Source: Stenopsyche tienmushanensis (Eukaryota; Arthropoda; Insecta; Trichoptera; Stenopsychidae). From it: a stretch of 64,000 bases of DNA. The notes under the pieces are model-generated. The model saw only the letters and a list, made by a program, of their open reading frames with translations, searched no databases and was not told the origin of the DNA. The DNA lies in NCBI GenBank assembly GCA_008973525.1, contig WACJ01000079.1, positions 930,001 through 994,000 on the forward strand. The letters are read 5' to 3'. This document shows, piece by piece, positions 59,661-64,000 of this stretch; position 1 is the stretch's first letter; the number at the start of each line of letters is the position of its first letter. Made by a program: the position numbers and the translations under genes.

Positions 59661-62600
59661 ATTTGAATAATCATATCTTAATTATATGAAGAAGGCAAAT
59701 GATAAATAATTTTCGCGTATAAATCTCGTATGAATTTCGACTTCAACCAATACAGAAAGGACACTTTAAGTAACGAAAACTAAAGTATTATATAGTTATT
59801 GTTTTTTTATCAAACAATATTTATTGTTTGAATATAGAATATAATTATGTGATTTTTTTAATAATTATATAATGTATTTTTGTGTTTGTATAGTAAACAA
59901 TATAATTTTTAATAGTAAATTTTTACGTAGAACGAAAGCAAAGCGTAAGTCTTTGAGCTAAGCTTAATCAACAATCTCTCATTTATTTACATTCATGGAA
60001 GGAGCGAAGCTTTTAAAATTTTAATCTTTATTTTCTACTTATTTGCATGTTTTTCATTGCTTTTCTTTCATATTCTTGGAAAACGAGCGATTATCATACC
60101 GTGTAGAAACAGCAAATTTATTCACTACAGAAGAAATTCAGGTCAGAAGAAACGTGCGTAAAATGCGAGAAAATGTACATCAAAGAGATATGTCATGAAT
60201 AGTCGATACAGTCCATATATAAGTAATTGAATAAGTAAAATAATCAGAGACCATTTGCAAGGTTTTATGCTGGCGATCAATCTTCCATTATTTATGTTCT
60301 TCAGTACAGATTATTCCAGGGTAGTTGTAGAGGCCAAGTTTACGACAAAATAAATCCAAATGATAGATTGTTGGCGTGGCCCAGTTTCAGTTGTTTGTTT
60401 TATTCAGAAATTATGAAACAATGAGTGTATCAATTGTGGTTCCGAGGCCCGGATTTGTTCTATTTTTATTTATGATATTCAAGCAAGTGAACTTTGCTCA
60501 ATTATATTAGGACGTTACATGGCAAAAAATCTATTTTTCTACCCTTATTTGTAAGCCTTGCGCTTAATTAAACCGTAAGAAAGCACATCAATAAATTATC
60601 CGGGAAGATTTATCTACACGTATCAAAAATTCCAATAAATAAATCCCGTCTGTGAATACGACCATAAGACGATTTTACAAATAATTTATTCTCATGTAAA
60701 TAACAAAATGGGGGGAAAAAAATAATCATTCCAACTTAAAAAGAATGGATGAATGCATGTTTTCCGGAATCTTTGTGTAAGTTATACAGTTCAAACAAAC
60801 AAGTACGACTTAGCCGGAATCCAAAGTTCTCCGGCACTTGTTGAACTACTTGTCTAGTAAATAATATATGCGCGATGTACTACGTCAGCTTCTTGGCAAT
60901 ATACTCGACAAGTTTCCATGTTTGTAGGTCAAAATGGGGAAATTCTTGGAATTCCAGTGTTAATAAGAGCAATAAAGCATCGGAGAAAGTCTTCTAAAAT
61001 ATTCACAGACACTCTCGTGAGACTTCCTAGATGAAAAATTTCAAATCGTCCTCATAACGAATTCTTTCAATACAATTTTGATAACAATATTAATTAATCA
61101 TTCCACTCGACCGATAGGAACAAATTTATTATTTTAGCAGACTTTTCATTAAATTCGTGGGAAAATCGCTTAATATTTATCTTAAATTTTATTGGGGATG
61201 GATGAATAATATATTTTAAAGTTTATATCATAGTATAATTCAAAGTCAATGTTTATGAAAGTATTCCTATATAAATGTTATATATTATATATTTTGAATT
61301 TCAAAATGATTATTAGTCATTTATGTACATAAATGGATCGCAAATACGAAGCTTTAACGAATTCCTCGTTAATAATTTGCATTTTAGCATATTACTTTGT
61401 TATTCACCCCATCCGGCGAAATTAATAATGACGCAATTTTGAGTAATAAACAGGGGATTGAAGCGAACGTTATCTTTGTCACAAAGGGTAAAGTTTTCAG
61501 TCTCAAAAGTTTTTGAGCGAGTTAAACAGGATACTGCCCACTTTGCCATATTGATTTCGCTGAAAGATTTCCCTCGGGAAATATCCCCAGTATTGTACTT
61601 ATGCCGGAGACGCTTAACCTGTGATTCAGCAGCGACGAATTCATTCTCCTCGTCAGATGCGAAACAATGAAATAAAAAGCCCGATTCAAATTTCGCGTTT
61701 AATGCGATGAAAATCTCGAGTTGGGGGCGCGCGATCGCCCCCCGGTTTTTGCAGCATCTCGCCATTTTGGGGCTGCTAAGCACGCATGTACGCGTGCAAA
61801 TTAAAATTTGTATTCATGCGTTCAGTTCACGTAATCTATACCAGGCTTTATTTAAAGGTATCGTGCGGAAAGGGTAGGATGGATGTGAGTGAGGGGAGTG
61901 TGTGTGAAATGAGTGGCATGACAAGTGACGACGTGTAGTGCGTCAGTCACGTTTCTCCATACAAATAAATGGAAATACAGTTGGGGGGTAGGAACGTGCC
62001 TCAAGAAGTGCCTCTTCCATTACTGCTCCTATGCAAAGTTTTACAAGGGATAAGCCTTTGTGAAAAATTTAATTCACTCGAAAAATAAGCCTGTATCAAC
62101 TCGATGCGACAACAACTGCGAACACAATATCACCAAATAAGAATAAAAATATATCCCTTATATGCTTTGTATTTTTCTCATGTAATAAATAAAATTGAAG
62201 GCTTGCTCCCAGCATTTTACACAAATTTATTTAATAAATAAAAACAAGCTCTTCCTATATATCTGATTATTTATACATTTGTTTGTTCGTTTGTCTGCCT
62301 GTCTATTCGTACAGCTGGCTGTCAGATCGTTTATCCATAGACGTGATGTCTCCTAAGGCTTTTGTACAAGCGATTGGAGTATTGTCTGAATGATAGTAAA
62401 ATCAAATTCTAAAAGAGGTAAAAGGCTGAATATATTTATATTAAAATATTTTTAAAAAATATCGAAGCAAATAAGCTTGAATAACGCATTATTCTAAATG
62501 ATGGAAAAAATATTCAATTGATTATATCGACCGAATTCTGTAAAATGTTATGCTGATTTATACACAGATAATTTTGTAAAAATTCTTTATTTCTAAGAAA

Positions 62601-63028
62601 TTCCCCAATGGGTATTTTGATGCACAAAAAATTGATATTTATACTGAAATAAATATGCAGTCCTATATGGAATTAATTATTTTTGCATAAGTTGTGGAAG
62701 AATATCATCCAAATATTTTTTACCATACAAATGAAGCTTATTTGTCCAGCGATGAAGTGAATTCAACCAAAGAATATTTTGAATGGATAGCATTGATGTA
62801 ACATATATTTATTGATTTGTCAAATGATTTTATAAAAGGTCATCCAAATGTAACGCTTAAATGTCAGTACAGTATAATATTTACATGTGACATTTATTTA
62901 AATAACATTAGCTATTTTATTTTAGTAGATAGCAATACAATTTTATTTATGGACTTAAATTATTATTGAACGACGAACGGGAGATAATTTTTTTCAAGCA
63001 AAATTTTGTTGAGTGACTTTTGAAAGTG
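59661..63028. other. non-coding stretch with a GC-rich island at 61.4-62.05 kb
   Basis: The longest minus open frame (61783..61400, 127 codons) and an overlapping plus frame have no recognisable domain. The island includes GGGGGCGCGCGATCGCCCCC, a strong GC palindrome at about 61725-61743, and a G-rich run. GTTTGTTCGTTTGTCTGCCT near 62281 resembles tails of dispersed arthropod repeats but is unassigned. Confidence 0.4.
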
Positions 63029-63957
63029 AAAGCGGAAAGAAATGTCATTTTTTCGGTTGCGTCTTTGCCGTCAGTTTGCCTCGGGTTGCTGTCGAGTGAT
63101 TACATCAAAATTGGTGTCATTTTTAAGCTCTATTGTTTGTCTTACTTTTTCAAATATTTTTATATTTTTTTAGCCATGGTGAAAATGACCAAGTCAGAAA
63201 TTGATGAGACCAATTTGCGATCTTGTTTTCTGTTTTTATTCGACAGAGGATTAAAAGCAAAATAAATTACTCACAGCATCTGTGATATATATGGCAACAT
63301 ATTGAATATTCAAAAATGCCATAGATGGTTCAAAAAATTCAAAAGTGGTGACAGAGATTTGAAAAATAAACCAAAATTATTACAACTTCTAAAAATTGAT
63401 GATGATGCATTAAATTCTCTGGTGGAATCTGATCCTCGAAAAACAATAAAGGAATTATCGCTAAACATCGGTTGTCCCTGATCAACAGTAAAAGACCACG
63501 AGTTGTAAGCACAATTAGATAGATTAAAAGCGAAAATGCTCAAAAAGTGATCAGTGCTAGTTAACAACCAAAGAAGAATATTACAGCATGATAATGCAAG
63601 ACCAAACGCAGCAAAGATTATGCAGAATAAAATAAGGGAGCTGGATTTGGAAGTGCTACAACATCCACCATATTTTCCTGATATTGCACCTTCAGACTAT
63701 CATCTTTCGAAGTCATTAGAACATTCACTTTGCGATAAAAAAAATTCTCTTCTGTGGAACAAGTGAAATATCATTTGGATTCTTACTTTAGTGGAAAACC
63801 GACCGAATTTTACGAAAGAGGCATTAAAAATCTACCTAATCTGTAGAAGGTAATTACAAATAACAATGGAAGTTATTTATTTGAGTAATATTGTACAGAC
63901 TTGATTAAAATATTTTTTTTCTCCAAATAACAAAAAAATGACATTTCTTTCCGCTTT
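63029..63957 (+). mobile_element. mariner element with paired termini (about 930 bp)
   Basis: The left end is AAAGCGGAAAGAAATGTCAT; the right end read inwards is AAAGCGGAAAGAAATGTCAT. The arms are identical over 20 bp, followed by a T run. TA follows on the right (TTAAT) and is TG on the left. A plus-strand transposase relic fills the inside; about 350 bp is missing relative to a usual mariner. Confidence 0.88.
63174..63890 (+). pseudogene. mariner transposase relic with D,D34D C-terminal half
   Basis: Starts at ATG 63174: MVKMTKSEIDETNLRSCFLF, LFDRGLKAK, stop, then HRWFKKFKSGDRDLKNKPK, IDDDALNSLVESDPRKTIKE, STVKDHEL (helix-turn-helix pair). A deletion joins this to QLDRLKAKMLKK. The catalytic part follows: RILQHDNARPNAAKIMQNKI and PYFPDIAPSDYHLSKSLEHS. 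The spacing between the two aspartates is 34 residues (D34D), the mariner hallmark. The first Asp motif (TGDEKW) is in the deleted segment. There are at least three in-frame stops and a frameshift near 63755. The C-terminus KYHLDSYFSGKPTEFYERGI is read in another frame. Confidence 0.85.
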
Positions 63958-64000
63958 AATTAATATATTTTTTCAGCATTTTGAATAATAATTGTTAAAT

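Overview
The window comes from an AT-rich animal nuclear genome, most likely an arthropod and probably an insect. The only cellular gene I can recognise is on the minus strand: a D2-like dopamine receptor (insect Dop2R type) broken into small exons by very long introns. Much of the rest is decayed DNA transposons, mainly mariner/Tc1, pogo-like, hAT and piggyBac-type, which is typical of arthropod introns. Nothing prokaryotic or viral (operon, CRISPR array, phage) was seen.

Receptor gene, minus strand. Three coding exons join in phase with GT-AG splice sites: 34148..34039 (extracellular loop 1, TM3, start of the DRY motif), 18013..17761 (rest of DRY, TM4, ECL2, TM5) and 8354..8149 (start of intracellular loop 3). 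They give a continuous stretch of about 189 residues. The introns between them are 16.0 kb and 9.4 kb. No exon for the N-terminus/TM1-TM2 (expected above 34148) or for TM6-TM7 (expected below 8149) was recognised. These probably lie outside the window, so most of it should be introns or 5' flank of this gene.

Mobile DNA from low to high coordinates: a pogo-like element with an inserted repeat (0.8-1.4 kb); a hAT-type MITE (6.06-6.49 kb); a fold-back element with arms over 110 bp (6.6-7.1 kb); a Tc1/mariner-type relic and a tRNA-derived SINE (7.3-7.8 kb); a 94-bp mariner MITE (12.97 kb); a second fold-back element (14.9-15.45 kb); a piggyBac-type TTAA MITE (16.0-16.4 kb); copies of a pogo-like family with TGCGATTT termini (0.9, 13.6, 19.7, 20.1, 26.8 kb); a relic of a recurrent uncharacterised transposon-like protein (23.2 kb, second copy at 34.9-35.6 kb next to a hAT/ZBED fragment); a hAT element with a near-perfect 8-bp target duplication and a nested pogo-like insertion (25.98-27.50 kb); a second SINE copy (31.8 kb); and mariner relics at 38.6, 39.6, 43.1, 48.6, 51.5, 55.6, 56.8 and 63.0 kb. 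A hAT C-terminal domain lies at 54.0 kb.

The rest is AT-rich sequence with scattered GC-richer islands (for example 9.65-9.92, 37.9-38.4, 46.1-46.5 and 61.4-62.0 kb) that could hold regulatory DNA of the receptor gene. I found no clearly new multi-gene system. The most useful observations are the receptor exon structure, the repeat families shared across the window, and the nested insertions that give relative ages.
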